Positions 42,314 through 42,404 of a DNA stretch of 42,404 nucleotides are shown piece by piece (position 1 is the stretch's first letter; the number at the start of each line of letters is the position of its first letter). Below the pieces are notes generated by a model, which was not told the origin of the DNA, ran no database searches, and saw only the letters and a list, made by a program, of their open reading frames with translations. The position numbers and the translations under genes are program-made. This DNA is from Okeania sp. KiyG1 (GTDB lineage: Bacteria > Cyanobacteriota > Cyanobacteriia > Cyanobacteriales > Microcoleaceae): assembly GCF_014132355.1 (NCBI RefSeq), contig NZ_BLZO01000145.1, positions 1 to 42,404 on the forward strand. The letters run 5' to 3'.

Positions 42314-42404
42314 CTACTTTTTTTTCCAGTCAATACCTAGTCGTTTTAAGTAATCCCAACCTCTTTGAGGCCAGACATGGTCGCGACCAGTTTTCTGAGC
42401 AATC
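42314..42404 (-). CDS. C-terminal end of an unidentified gene running off the window
   Basis: The minus strand reads IAQKTGRDHVWPQRGWDYLK, then RLGIDWKKK and a stop. The composition looks like real protein. Too short to name a family. Confidence 0.45.
   Translation of the reverse strand, partial: IAQKTGRDHVWPQRGWDYLKRLGIDWKKK

Overview
The window looks like cyanobacterial chromosome, most likely from a filamentous, repeat-rich, AT-rich Oscillatoriales-type genome. The evidence is frequent GCGATCGC (HIP1-like) sites, a COP23-domain protein, SdrD/RTX/propeller surface proteins, CADD, a (2Fe-2S) ferredoxin-domain protein, and heavy loads of tnpB elements and small palindromic repeats. Genus cannot be fixed from the sequence alone. 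No rRNA or tRNA gene was recognised.

Layout. 1-11.4 kb is a mobile-element graveyard around a few live genes. It holds a metH fragment, a broken duplicate of a GlcG/HbpS gene, an unrecognised 441-aa protein, moaB, a Uma2 nuclease, at least three IS200/IS605-type (tnpB) elements in different stages of decay, an IS630 copy sitting where one tnpB should be, and an IS1-like element that itself contains a tnpB element. After these come hisI with a Zur-type operator, the intact GlcG/HbpS gene and a cytochrome b561. 12.2-15.4 kb is a visibly GC-richer island holding a divergent zinc ABC transporter (znuA against znuC-znuB) around a long Zur-type palindrome. 15.5-24 kb carries a cobalamin riboswitch on the minus strand. 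It is followed downstream by a 60-aa ORF, an RTX/surface protein, a small polytopic membrane protein and CbiM. A partly decayed second copy of this locus lies at 15.5-17.6 kb. A ferredoxin-domain protein, a CADD-type enzyme and a hypothetical lie between the copies.

24.2-30.9 kb has a seven-bladed propeller protein and then the most striking locus: an EACC1-like membrane protein, 6 bp upstream of a caspase + GHKL-ATPase (RecG-C/AlbA_2-like) + membrane-effector fusion. A tandem stand-alone copy of the effector module lies downstream. This looks like a prokaryotic biological-conflict (suicide/immunity) system. 31-32.3 kb is a five-unit array of ~280-bp repeats. 32.4-34.7 kb is a seven-unit SdrD-like Ca-loop protein. 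35.8-41.4 kb has two exported trypsin-like proteases (one with TPRs) and a COP23 protein, separated by two tandem arrays. One of these arrays is built from copies of the protease gene's own 5' end.

How the parts fit: two metal/cofactor regulons can be read directly (Zur sites at znu and hisI; a B12 riboswitch before the surface protein-CbiM locus). Several MITE families with readable target duplications explain most intergenic space.
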